Counted from the stretch's first letter, positions 1 through 7,737 are shown. The stretch is DNA of 9,271 nt from an uncultured Verrucomicrobiota bacterium (GCA_945487985.1 CALYTX010000035.1:1-9271); one strand, 5' to 3'. Program-made: numbers and translations. The notes: a model not told the origin generated them from the letters alone.

Positions 1-1
1 T

Positions 2-433
2 CATGTCGAAGTCAAGCGGACGCTTTTTCCGGCTGAAGCGGAAACGGAGCCCGGCTACATAGCAGTGGCCGATACCGGGTATCTGGCCATGTCCGGCATT
101 ATGTATGGCGAGGCCCATTTTGTGACAGGATTGTCGACATTCGTCTCGGCACTTGAAACCAAGCCCGCTGGCGGTGCGGTTGCGATTCCAAAAACCGGTG
201 ATTCGTTCGTGCAATTTTCCGAAGCCGGCCGCGAACTGGCCGCAAACTTCGATTTCCATCTTCTTTCGAAGGGCGGATACTGCACGAACAGCGGCGAATG
301 GCACGAAGGCTCCAGACTTCAGTCGCCAGCCGTTTGGAGGGAAGGAAAGAAAATCGTGAATTTGGGCGTATATGCAGAAACGCCCGAGCAGTCGTTGCCA
401 CTTAAAATGGGCTATGTGATGTATATTCGCTAA
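2..433 (+). CDS. Unrecognised protein, C-terminal 143 residues (5' end outside window)
   Basis: The frame is open from base 2 to a TAA at 431-433, so this is the end of a longer gene and not a short gene of its own. A GTG at 65 could act as a start, but nothing looks like a ribosome binding site before it and the frame stays open upstream. I do not recognise the family. The visible part mixes short hydrophobic stretches with Gly, Ser and aromatic residues, looks like a soluble beta-rich domain, and ends in a hydrophobic tail, GYVMYIR. There is no obvious membrane segment. It ends 35 bases before the sialidase-like gene on the same strand, so it may be the previous member of the same operon and could be another exported carbohydrate-active protein. 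That link rests on context only. Confidence 0.7.
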   Translation, partial: HVEVKRTLFPAEAETEPGYIAVADTGYLAMSGIMYGEAHFVTGLSTFVSALETKPAGGAVAIPKTGDSFVQFSEAGRELAANFDFHLLSKGGYCTNSGEWHEGSRLQSPAVWREGKKIVNLGVYAETPEQSLPLKMGYVMYIR

Positions 434-468
434 TCGTCAACTGGTCAAGTGAAGGATAGAATGTTCAG

Positions 469-2247
469 ATGAAGAAAAAATCCGTGATGTCGTGTTTTGC
501 CGGTCTTGTCGCCGCCTATTTGGCGTTGCCGTTGTCCGCGGGACCTGTTGATTTGTCCGATTGTTTCGAGCCGACGGTCGTCGGCGTGCCGCCGATGTAC
601 GCGGGGCGGACTCTCTGCCGGACGGCGGACGGGGCGATTAGGCATTACGGGCAGCAGGTGCGCAAGGGAAAGGTTGCGCGCGTCTACATTGAATCGCGAG
701 ACGAAGGGCTGTCTTGGAAGACATATCTCGCCGATCCGAAAGACTGCGGCGCGATGCAGAAATGTCCCTGGGCAGATTACTGGCTGGAGTTCAGCAATCT
801 CGAGGAGGATCCTATCGTCGTGCTGCGTTCGAAGACCGGGCCAGGTGATAAGAATGCCGAACGAGTGGTGCTGTCGCAGCGCCGCTACGCCTGTACGCGC
901 TTAATTGCGCTACCTTCGCGCAAGCGCTGGCTTGCGACATTCGTCGAGCTCAGCTGCAAAGTTGACGGCGGGTACGGCGCGGCGTACGCCTATTCAGACG
1001 ATGATGGCAAGACTTGGACATTTAAAGACATGCCGCCGGTGAAGGGCGTTCGCAAGCGCAATCCCGGCAGCGCGCGCGACCACTGGTTCTGCAGCGGATG
1101 CGAGCCGAGCGTTCTCGAGATGAAGGACGGTTCCGTGTTGATGTGTGTGCGTACGAGCGGTCCGCACGCATCGTTCTTCCGGTCGAAGGACGGCGGGGCG
1201 ACCTGGAGCGAGCCTTGGCAGGACAAGCGTTTCTGGCAGGCGAATACGAGGCCGGAGTTCCTTCGGCTCAAGGATGGGCGCATCCTTTTCGTCTGGAACA
1301 ATACTCAGCTGCTGCCGGAGCTTGACCCCAAGTTGACGCCGCAGGGCGAGCGCGGCGTGGCGGGATTCACGAATCGCGACGCCCTGCATGCGGCAATCTC
1401 GGATGACGACGGTAAGACATGGAAAGGGTTCCGCGAGATTGCGCTCAGCGAATGGCGCAATGCCACTGACTGGCGCGAACTCGGCAACGATGCAGCGCAG
1501 GAGAAAGACAAGTCCGTCCACCAGACGCAGACGCTGGAACTTGCGGACGGCAAGGTGCTTATTGCGTACGGTCAAAACGTTTCGACGCGGCGGCTTGCAA
1601 TCTTTGATCCGGACTGGCTGCTCGAGACGAAGCGCCACGACAACTTCCAAAAGGGCCTTGCGAACATTTCCCATCAGCTTTACGTGCGATCGGCCTCGGG
1701 ATATTGGCGCGGCTGGGCGGGGCACTGCGCATGGAATCGCATGCCCGGCGTGGCCATGGTACTGAACCCGGACGTCCCGAAGTCCAACCGCGGCGATGTG
1801 CTGCAGCTCGGCCGTTTGAAGGACTCGCGACTCTACAGCGACCTTGCGGGCGCAGTGTGGAATTTTCCGATGTCCCGCAAAGGAAAGGTGCTCGTGAATG
1901 CGCGCATTCTCGGCGAGGGCTTCCGCTTCACGGTGACGGATCACTGGATCAATCCGTGCGATCCGGTGAATCCCGGTCAGCAGCCGATTTCCTTTGCGGT
2001 GACGAAAAAGGAGCTTCCCAGTCCAACGCCGGTGAAGCCGTTGTGCGACTGGGGCGATGTCGTCGTCTCGTGGGATTGTGATGCCGGCACGTACAAGGCG
2101 GAAGCGGCCGGCAGGCAGATCTGCGCCGGCAATCTTGCATGGGTGCCCGCTGCCGGTTTCTCGTATCTGCATCTGCAAACTCTCGCCGAAGGGAATGATC
2201 CGCTCGGCACGCATTTCCGCTGCTTCACCAGCGAGTCTTCCCATTAA
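469..2247 (+). CDS. Exported sialidase-fold (Asp-box/BNR) protein, putative exo-glycosidase
   Basis: This 592-residue protein has a Sec signal peptide: MKKK, then a hydrophobic core to about residue 20, with a likely cut after LSA at 22-24. Four Asp boxes (S-x-D-x-G-x-x-W) lie at residues 76-83, 176-183, 239-246 and 311-318, which mark the six-bladed beta-propeller of the sialidase/BNR superfamily. Between them are the stretches CEPSVLEMKDGSVL, RPEFLRLKDGRI and NRDALHAAI, with Glu and Arg residues (E212, R228, R261, R303) that could line an active site. The FRIP motif that usually carries the first catalytic Arg of GH33 sialidases is not evident, so sialic acid as substrate is unproven; another sugar or a related sialidase-fold family is possible. 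Residues from about 465 on may form a separate beta-rich tail. The ATG at 469 has GAAGGA at 451-456, a rather long spacing of 12 bases. An earlier ATG at 461 meets a stop after three codons. The protein probably acts in the periplasm or outside the cell, together with the glycosidases encoded downstream. Confidence 0.82.
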   Translation: MKKKSVMSCFAGLVAAYLALPLSAGPVDLSDCFEPTVVGVPPMYAGRTLCRTADGAIRHYGQQVRKGKVARVYIESRDEGLSWKTYLADPKDCGAMQKCPWADYWLEFSNLEEDPIVVLRSKTGPGDKNAERVVLSQRRYACTRLIALPSRKRWLATFVELSCKVDGGYGAAYAYSDDDGKTWTFKDMPPVKGVRKRNPGSARDHWFCSGCEPSVLEMKDGSVLMCVRTSGPHASFFRSKDGGATWSEPWQDKRFWQANTRPEFLRLKDGRILFVWNNTQLLPELDPKLTPQGERGVAGFTNRDALHAAISDDDGKTWKGFREIALSEWRNATDWRELGNDAAQEKDKSVHQTQTLELADGKVLIAYGQNVSTRRLAIFDPDWLLETKRHDNFQKGLANISHQLYVRSASGYWRGWAGHCAWNRMPGVAMVLNPDVPKSNRGDVLQLGRLKDSRLYSDLAGAVWNFPMSRKGKVLVNARILGEGFRFTVTDHWINPCDPVNPGQQPISFAVTKKELPSPTPVKPLCDWGDVVVSWDCDAGTYKAEAAGRQICAGNLAWVPAAGFSYLHLQTLAEGNDPLGTHFRCFTSESSH

Positions 2248-2251
2248 GGAG
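2246..2251 (+). promoter_or_regulatory. Shine-Dalgarno overlapping upstream stop codon
   Basis: AAGGAG overlaps the TAA (2245-2247) of the sialidase-like gene. It lies 4 bases before the ATG at 2256 and 7 bases before the in-frame ATG at 2259, so the second ATG has the better spacing. The ATG at 2252 is in another frame. The overlap suggests translational coupling of the two genes. Confidence 0.6.
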
Positions 2252-2258
2252 ATGAATG

Positions 2259-4004
2259 ATGCTGAAAGACTTTCTCAAGGCCAATGCTTTTGGATTCGCG
2301 ATTCTGGCGTGCGCGCCGTGCGCGTTTGCCGGTTTCAACGTCGAGATTGATCTGAACGCGCAACCGTTGAAGGATGTCCGCGCTTCCACCTGCGGGCCGA
2401 TCATCGGGTACGCGGGATCCCTGCTGACAATAGCTGACAGCGTCGGCGGCGACGCATATTGGGCGGTTTCGAATCGAGTGGAGATGTCGAGGGCTTTTCG
2501 CGAGTCGGGTGCCTGGTTGCAGCGTGTTTGGAATGCGAACGCGTGGTTCGCGCGCCGCGGTTCGAATCCGTACGACTCTGCGTCGACGGACAGAGAGGAA
2601 CTCAAGCGATATCGTTCGTACAGGCAGAGCGATCCCGGGAACGCTTTCGGCTTCTGGAAGGATAATGGCATCAAGGTCCTCTTCACGCTCGAGGCTTGGG
2701 GCGGAGAGCGTTCAAAGCAGGAGATTGTCGAGTTTGTCGATTTCATAGTTTCCAACAAATACGAGAGCGTCGTCGCCGGTTTTGAACTTGGAAACGAATC
2801 CTTTTATGCCAAGGCCGAGGCGATAGACCGGCTTTGCAAGACATGGAACGAGGTCATCCCCGAGATCGTGAAGCGCATGCCGAACGTCCGTCTCGGCATC
2901 CCAGTTTGCGAGCTCTTCGAGAACAATCCCGACCTCACCCAGGTCCGGGACCGTATGCTTGCGGCCGGCGAGATCAACCGCGAGACGTATTTCGCAGCTA
3001 ATGTTTTCAACCAGACTTCTGCGCGCATGATAGTCAATCTCAAGCCAAGTCTCGACAAGATCTCCCATGTCATCTACCATGCCTACGGCGCCGAGTCGCC
3101 CTACAGCTGCTCGTATTACGGTTTTCAGAGGTTTCGCAACTTCGCCGAGGCGTTCCCGGAAATCAAAGGCAAGAAGCTCTGGCTTTCCGAAGTCCGTCCG
3201 CGTTCCGACGAGGACAACCGTTGTCAGCGAATCTTTCGCGAGACTCTTATCATGGCGCACTATGCGCTTATGGCGATTTGTCAGCCGGAAGTGGACGGAT
3301 TCAACCACCACCAGCTATTCCAGCTGTCGGGCGGACTGTATTTGTCTGACGGGAAGCGGTGGCCGATTCTGTGGCGCGATGCAGGCGGCGAGTATCCGGA
3401 TTTCCGCTCGCCTTGCGACGCGCCGCATCTCGAGGTCGGATCGATGGGCGTGGCCTGGCGCATCTACACCGAGGCGATCAAGACGCACCCGCTCATAATG
3501 GCGCACGGCACCTCGAAAGAGATCAACACCGAGAAGGCGTTTTTTACTTCGGCGCAGGTTTGCGACCAGGTATACGCCCGCCGTCGCGCAATCAAGGAGA
3601 AGCGCACTGATTTTCTCGGGCGGCCAGACATTCCGAAGGTCGAAGGCGAGGTCGAATGGACGGCGCTTGCGTCCGCCAACCGCAGCGAGGTTTGTCTTCT
3701 TATGGTCAACTCTAAGCCGAATGCTGAAACTCTCACGGTGCGGATTCCCGGTTGCCAGTTCGCCGCTCCGACATACGTGACGCTTTCGTGTCCCGAACAG
3801 TTTGTCGACTGCCGCGACGTTCCCGGCGACGGCAAGCCGTGGAGGCAGGTTTCATGGGAAGACACCCAAAGCGGTTTCGACGTTGTCCAGATGGAAAAGT
3901 ATGAAGGGATGAGCCCGGTATGCGACGAGATGACCGTGACAATCGAACCGAACACGGTTCAGTCCGTCACCGTCGTTACGCGCGCTGTTCCGAAGCGGAG
4001 ATAG
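2259..4004 (+). CDS. Putative exported clan GH-A-like glycoside hydrolase (shorter paralog)
   Basis: The product is 581 residues from the ATG at 2259, or 582 from the adjacent ATG at 2256; numbering here uses 2256. A signal peptide ends near AFA at 23-25. The catalytic part looks like a (beta/alpha)8 barrel. An acid/base candidate sits at the end of a beta-strand, FELGNES (E181), and a nucleophile candidate at LWLSEVRP (E312). The spacing of 131 residues is typical of retaining clan GH-A enzymes such as GH39, GH51 and GH79. HVIYHAYG (271-278) and QPEVDGFNHHQ (343-353) are probable substrate-cleft segments. From about residue 465 a beta-sandwich follows (EVEWTALAS, VCLLMVNS, MTVTIEPNTVQSVTVV), like the C-terminal domain of GH51/GH79-type enzymes. 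I cannot assign a numbered family or a substrate. It is clearly paralogous to the next gene over its whole mature length. The gene ends with TAG. Confidence 0.72.
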   Translation: MLKDFLKANAFGFAILACAPCAFAGFNVEIDLNAQPLKDVRASTCGPIIGYAGSLLTIADSVGGDAYWAVSNRVEMSRAFRESGAWLQRVWNANAWFARRGSNPYDSASTDREELKRYRSYRQSDPGNAFGFWKDNGIKVLFTLEAWGGERSKQEIVEFVDFIVSNKYESVVAGFELGNESFYAKAEAIDRLCKTWNEVIPEIVKRMPNVRLGIPVCELFENNPDLTQVRDRMLAAGEINRETYFAANVFNQTSARMIVNLKPSLDKISHVIYHAYGAESPYSCSYYGFQRFRNFAEAFPEIKGKKLWLSEVRPRSDEDNRCQRIFRETLIMAHYALMAICQPEVDGFNHHQLFQLSGGLYLSDGKRWPILWRDAGGEYPDFRSPCDAPHLEVGSMGVAWRIYTEAIKTHPLIMAHGTSKEINTEKAFFTSAQVCDQVYARRRAIKEKRTDFLGRPDIPKVEGEVEWTALASANRSEVCLLMVNSKPNAETLTVRIPGCQFAAPTYVTLSCPEQFVDCRDVPGDGKPWRQVSWEDTQSGFDVVQMEKYEGMSPVCDEMTVTIEPNTVQSVTVVTRAVPKRR

Positions 4005-4015
4005 AACGGAAAGTT

Positions 4016-4021
4016 AAGGAG
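4016..4021 (+). promoter_or_regulatory. Shine-Dalgarno for a GTG start
   Basis: AAGGAG ends 8 bases before the GTG at 4030 and lies in the 25-base gap between the two paralogs. This spacing supports GTG as the true start. The encoded N-terminus is a signal peptide, as expected. Confidence 0.65.
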
Positions 4022-4029
4022 AATCGTCT

Positions 4030-6573
4030 GTGAGTCACTCAAAGACATTTCGCGACAGCGCCTTTTTTTGCGCATCATTGTTCGTCGCGGCTGCAGCGTT
4101 TGGCGATTGGACGACCGACATTCGCAAGCATGAGCATGTATCTGCGGACGGACAGTCATACGCCTGGGATGCCTCCTTTAAGCGGCAAGTGCGTTTGACC
4201 GGCACGGTGCGGATCGGAGCGGACGGTCCGACAGTCGAAAAGCCTGCAGGCGGCACGGATTGGCGTCATGTCTTCCGGAACGCTTCCGGAATTGATGCTC
4301 TCGTGTTCGGATCGGAGACGGCCAATTGCTTCAAGTCGGATTGCTATCTCCAAAGCCTCTACGCCGGTTTCCCGGGATGTGGCGGCATCACTTCGATTGT
4401 CTGCCGGGTTTCCGAGCCGATTGCCTGGAACATGAAAGAGCGTTGGTCGGAAGGACTGCCGTGCGCGCTTTTTCAGCATTGCAAGAAGCTCAAGCGCGTC
4501 GAGCTTGCGGGATTCCTGACGCGCGCGGACGGGCTTCCGTCATTGCCGTCTGGACAGTGCATAGTCCTGGTTCCGGCGAATCATCCCAATTGGACCGCAT
4601 TCGTCGTCACGCCCGGCAATTTGAGGCCCTGGACGCAGATAGACGAAAGTGAGCGCTCTAAATACTGGCAATCGCGTCCCGCAGGCGCGCAGGATGCAGA
4701 AGCGCAGCCTTACGGTTTGACGCTCAAAGGCAACTCGATCGGCATGCCAGAAGGTTACTGGCTCGTTCCGCGGCTGCGCTATGCACTTTCCGCCGAGGGA
4801 CTGCCCCGCGGCGGCTGGTCGCTTTATGCGCTCTCGCCTTCGCCGGACAGGGAAGGGTCCTATGCGGCAGGGACGGAGGTTGCGGCGGTGCTGAAAGGAC
4901 CATCCGGCGCGGAGAAGGCGCTTCGTGTGCAGATGACGTGCGACCGCTCGCTTGCCGCGGAATTCGATGCAATTCTCGCGCGCGATGCCGAACTCGCCGA
5001 AAAGGGCAGATTCGAGATCGTTGTCGATCCGAAGGCGCAGCCGATCAAAGATGTCTCCAAATCGCCATGCTTTCCGGATCTCGGGCTTGCCGGGGATAAT
5101 GTGGCGCCTGGAATCTTCAATGACGAATTTCTCTCGTTCGTCAAGTTCCCCGATAAAACGGCGCGTGCATACCGCGAATCCGGCGTGTGGCTGGTGCGTC
5201 CATGCAGCGAGTTGAAGACGTTCCAGGGAATCGCGAAAAATTCCGGCAAGGACTGGGTGATCGACGAGAAGGGGCATTGTCAATGGCTGCATCCGAAGTT
5301 CCGCTATTCGTTTTATCGTGAGCATGGCATCAAAATGATCGTCTGCCTCAATATCTGGGACGACAAGCCGGAGAACGTTTCGAATCTGGTCGCCTATCTT
5401 GACTGGGTTCGCGATGAAGGATATTCAGGTCAGATCGGCGCCTTTGAAATGTGCAACGAGCCGTTCTATGGAAAGGATCCGGAACACTTTGCGAGCTACT
5501 GGCGCAATCTTCTGCCGCTGGTGAAGGAGCGCTTTCCGGAGGTTCCCATCGGAATGCCTCTTGCCGAGTATTGCGAAGGCGACCCGGACATTGCGGCAGT
5601 CAAGGCGAGGCTTCTCGGCAAGAGCGATATCGGCGGCGATTACTTCACGGCCAACAATCTCAACAAGTGGAGCGCCCGCGCCGCAGTTGCGCTCGGAGAC
5701 GACTGGAAATACATCACCCATGTCGTCTACCATGTATACGGCGCTGCCGGCTCCTATGGCTGCAGCATAACCGGTTTCAATCGCTTCCGGAATTTTCCGA
5801 AACTCTTTCCGCAAGTCAATGGCAAGCGCTGGCTCATTACGGAGTGGCGTCCGTGGTCCGACGGATCCGAACAGCTGATGCGCAGCTTCCGCGAGGCGAT
5901 CTGGAGCGGATTCTACATCCAGACGGCGTTCTGGCAGCCTGAACTGGACGGCTTTACCCTGCATGAGCTTAACTCTCTCGGCGGAGTTCTCTACTATTCG
6001 GCGAACGGCAAGTACAACCAGTACTACGACTCGTGGGAGAACGGACGCGATTTGCGCGCAATCGGTCCGACTGCGAAGTCGAAGGGGTCGACCGGCGATC
6101 TCAGGTACGAGTCGAGCGGAATGGGCGAGGTCTTCCGTCTCTACAACCAGGCGATTATCACCCATCCACGAATTCTCTGCCACGGATCATACAAGCATGG
6201 CTTTGGTGGCGGCAATTATGCTTCGGCCGATTATGACAGCGACAAATACAAGGACAAGGCCGATTGCGTCTGGACGGCGCTCGTCAGCCGTTCTGATTCT
6301 TCGATGTGCCTTCTTTTCACGAACGGAACAGACGAAGAGTTGACGATTCCGGTACGGTGCCGGGGTTTTCGCACGCTTTCGAAGACGCATCGGTTTGTGA
6401 CGATGCCCGACGAGCGGTATCTCAATATGCGCGACGTTCTGGGCGAAGAGAAGATGTGGAAGGCGGTCAGCTACGAGATCGGACCTGGTGGCAATACTGA
6501 AAAGCCGCAGGCCGTCATCGTTCCTCCAAGGAGCGTGGGTACGGTCATGATCGGACTAAAGGCGAATCCGTAG
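4030..6573 (+). CDS. Putative exported clan GH-A-like glycoside hydrolase with N-terminal LRR-like domain (longer paralog)
   Basis: The product has 847 residues and starts with GTG. A short signal peptide (about residues 8-24) ends near AAAFG. Residues about 45-200 resemble a BspA-type leucine-rich repeat region: LYAGFPGCGGITSIVC and ALFQHCKKLKRVELAG are repeat-like, and VLVPANHPNWTAFV resembles the closing strand often seen after such repeats. A linker or beta-rich segment follows to about 325. Residues 326-847 align with the whole mature part of the upstream paralog: AQPIKDV, RAYRESGVWL, HGIKMIVCLNIW, YHVYGAAGSYGCS, GFNRFRNFPKLFPQVNGKRW, WQPELDGF and SSGMGEVFRLYNQAIITHPRI all have counterparts there. 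The acid/base candidate is E477 in CNEP and the nucleophile candidate is E605 in LITEWRP, 128 residues apart, as expected for retaining clan GH-A enzymes. A C-terminal beta-sandwich starts near 745. Numbered family and substrate are unknown. The LRR-like part may bind carbohydrate or anchor the enzyme at the surface (inference). The gene ends with TAG. Confidence 0.73.
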   Translation: MSHSKTFRDSAFFCASLFVAAAAFGDWTTDIRKHEHVSADGQSYAWDASFKRQVRLTGTVRIGADGPTVEKPAGGTDWRHVFRNASGIDALVFGSETANCFKSDCYLQSLYAGFPGCGGITSIVCRVSEPIAWNMKERWSEGLPCALFQHCKKLKRVELAGFLTRADGLPSLPSGQCIVLVPANHPNWTAFVVTPGNLRPWTQIDESERSKYWQSRPAGAQDAEAQPYGLTLKGNSIGMPEGYWLVPRLRYALSAEGLPRGGWSLYALSPSPDREGSYAAGTEVAAVLKGPSGAEKALRVQMTCDRSLAAEFDAILARDAELAEKGRFEIVVDPKAQPIKDVSKSPCFPDLGLAGDNVAPGIFNDEFLSFVKFPDKTARAYRESGVWLVRPCSELKTFQGIAKNSGKDWVIDEKGHCQWLHPKFRYSFYREHGIKMIVCLNIWDDKPENVSNLVAYLDWVRDEGYSGQIGAFEMCNEPFYGKDPEHFASYWRNLLPLVKERFPEVPIGMPLAEYCEGDPDIAAVKARLLGKSDIGGDYFTANNLNKWSARAAVALGDDWKYITHVVYHVYGAAGSYGCSITGFNRFRNFPKLFPQVNGKRWLITEWRPWSDGSEQLMRSFREAIWSGFYIQTAFWQPELDGFTLHELNSLGGVLYYSANGKYNQYYDSWENGRDLRAIGPTAKSKGSTGDLRYESSGMGEVFRLYNQAIITHPRILCHGSYKHGFGGGNYASADYDSDKYKDKADCVWTALVSRSDSSMCLLFTNGTDEELTIPVRCRGFRTLSKTHRFVTMPDERYLNMRDVLGEEKMWKAVSYEIGPGGNTEKPQAVIVPPRSVGTVMIGLKANP

Positions 6574-6640
6574 GCGCAAGGCGAAAAGAAAACGGCGAGC
6601 GCCACGATTGACGGCGCGTGGAATTTGCGGAATATCGGAC

Positions 6641-6646
6641 GGAGAG
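6641..6646 (+). promoter_or_regulatory. Shine-Dalgarno deciding the GH29 start
   Basis: GGAGAG lies 5 bases before the ATG at 6652 and 11 bases before the in-frame ATG at 6658. An upstream in-frame TTG at 6625 would put this purine tract inside the coding region and add nine charged residues before the twin-arginine leader, so it is rejected. Confidence 0.55.
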
Positions 6647-6651
6647 AAAAG

Positions 6652-7737
6652 ATGAAAATGAACAGACGGGAATTCATCGGCGGGGTTGCTGCGATGTGCG
6701 CGACGGGATGCATCAGTCCTAACCAAACCGCCAAGGCGGCAGTCCAGGCTGCTGCGCTGTCGGCTGCCAAGAAGTGGTTTAAGCAAGCCCAGTTTGGCAT
6801 GATGGCGCACTGGGGGCTATACACTCTGCTCGGCGGCGAGTGGCGGGGCAAGAACGGCGTTCACCCGTACGGCGAATGGATTATGCACGGCAACAAGATT
6901 CCCGATCGCGAATACGGTGCGCTTGCGAAGGCTTTCAACCCGGTTCTGTTCGATCCGATGGACTGGATGATGCGTGCGCGCGACGCGGGGATGAAGTATT
7001 TCGTCATCACTTCGAAACATCATGACGGTTTTGCGATGTACCGTTCGCGCGTTTCGAAGTACAACATTGTCGATGCCACGCCGTTCGGACGCGATCCGCT
7101 CGAGGAGATTGCCGAGGCGTGCCGCGCGACAGGCGTGAAACTCGGGCTGTACTATTCGCAGGATCTTGACTGGCATGAGCCCAACGGTGGCGGCAGGTTT
7201 GTCGACTATGGAGGCTACGGTCCGGAGGATCCGCGCAAGTGGGGCAATGATTGGGATTGGCCTTCGCTGACGCCGGATACCTATGATTTTCAACGTTATC
7301 TAGACGAGAAGTCGCTGCCGCAGGTCGAGGAGATTCTCACGCAGTATGGGGATCTGTGCCTTGTCTGGTTCGACGTCCCGATGACGCTTAAGCGCGACCA
7401 ATCCGAGCGCTTTGTCCGCCTCGTGCGAAAGCATCAGCCCGGGTGCCTCGTTTCAGGACGCATCGGAAACGATCTCGGCGACTATGAAACTCCCGGAGAC
7501 AACATGATTGCAGACAAGACCGAGGAAGGCAGGCTCTACGAGACGGTCGGTACAATGAATGACAGCTGGGGATATCGTCCAACCGATACTCACTACAAGA
7601 CAGTCGCCGAGATATCGGCAATCAAGGCGAAGTGCGCTTCGATCGGGTCTAACTATATGCTGAATGTCGGTCCTGACGCGCTCGGCCGTTTTCCCGTCGC
7701 GGCCATCCAAACGCTCGAAGGGCTTGCGAAATCCTGA
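6652..7737 (+). CDS. GH29 alpha-L-fucosidase, short form, Tat/lipoprotein-type leader
   Basis: This 361-residue protein (ATG at 6652) releases alpha-linked L-fucose by a retaining mechanism. The N-terminus NRREFIGG (R5, R6) is a twin-arginine motif, followed by a hydrophobic stretch and a lipobox-like ATGC with Cys20, so export by Tat and lipid anchoring is plausible. GH29 hallmarks are in order: KQAQFGMMAHWG (about 44-55), EYGALAKAFNP (87-97), the sugar-binding ITSKHHDGFAMY (119-130), KLGLYYSQDLDWH (163-175), the nucleophile region LVWFDVP with D241, GNDLGDYETPGDN (272-284) and YMLNVGPDALGRFP (335-348). It stops soon after NVGP, at LEGLAKS. Most GH29 enzymes run about 80 or more residues further into a C-terminal beta-sandwich, which is missing here; no other frame near 7735 clearly continues it. 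The acid/base residue varies in this family and I do not assign it. The gene sits 78 bases after the longer GH-A-like gene and is probably the last gene of the glycosidase operon. Confidence 0.9.
   Translation: MKMNRREFIGGVAAMCATGCISPNQTAKAAVQAAALSAAKKWFKQAQFGMMAHWGLYTLLGGEWRGKNGVHPYGEWIMHGNKIPDREYGALAKAFNPVLFDPMDWMMRARDAGMKYFVITSKHHDGFAMYRSRVSKYNIVDATPFGRDPLEEIAEACRATGVKLGLYYSQDLDWHEPNGGGRFVDYGGYGPEDPRKWGNDWDWPSLTPDTYDFQRYLDEKSLPQVEEILTQYGDLCLVWFDVPMTLKRDQSERFVRLVRKHQPGCLVSGRIGNDLGDYETPGDNMIADKTEEGRLYETVGTMNDSWGYRPTDTHYKTVAEISAIKAKCASIGSNYMLNVGPDALGRFPVAAIQTLEGLAKS

Noticed and set aside
65..433. A separate small gene starting at the GTG at 65
   Set aside because: The same frame is open back to base 2 and no ribosome binding site precedes 65, so it is better read as the end of a larger gene.
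994..2244. A 416-codon open frame on the minus strand opposite the sialidase-like gene
   Set aside because: It is a shadow of the + strand gene in high-GC sequence. Its translation is rich in Arg and Pro with no recognisable motif, while the + strand frame has a signal peptide and four Asp boxes.
5425..6183. A 252-codon minus-strand open frame opposite the longer GH-A-like gene, and similar ones at 2712-3311 and 4540-5325
   Set aside because: All lie fully inside a well-supported + strand gene and show no motif; they follow from the codon bias of the coding strand.
6599..6621. Possible hairpin in the gap before the fucosidase gene
   Set aside because: Only alternative 5-bp stems (GCGCC/GGCGC or CCACG/CGTGG) form and no T tract follows, so it is expected by chance at this GC content.
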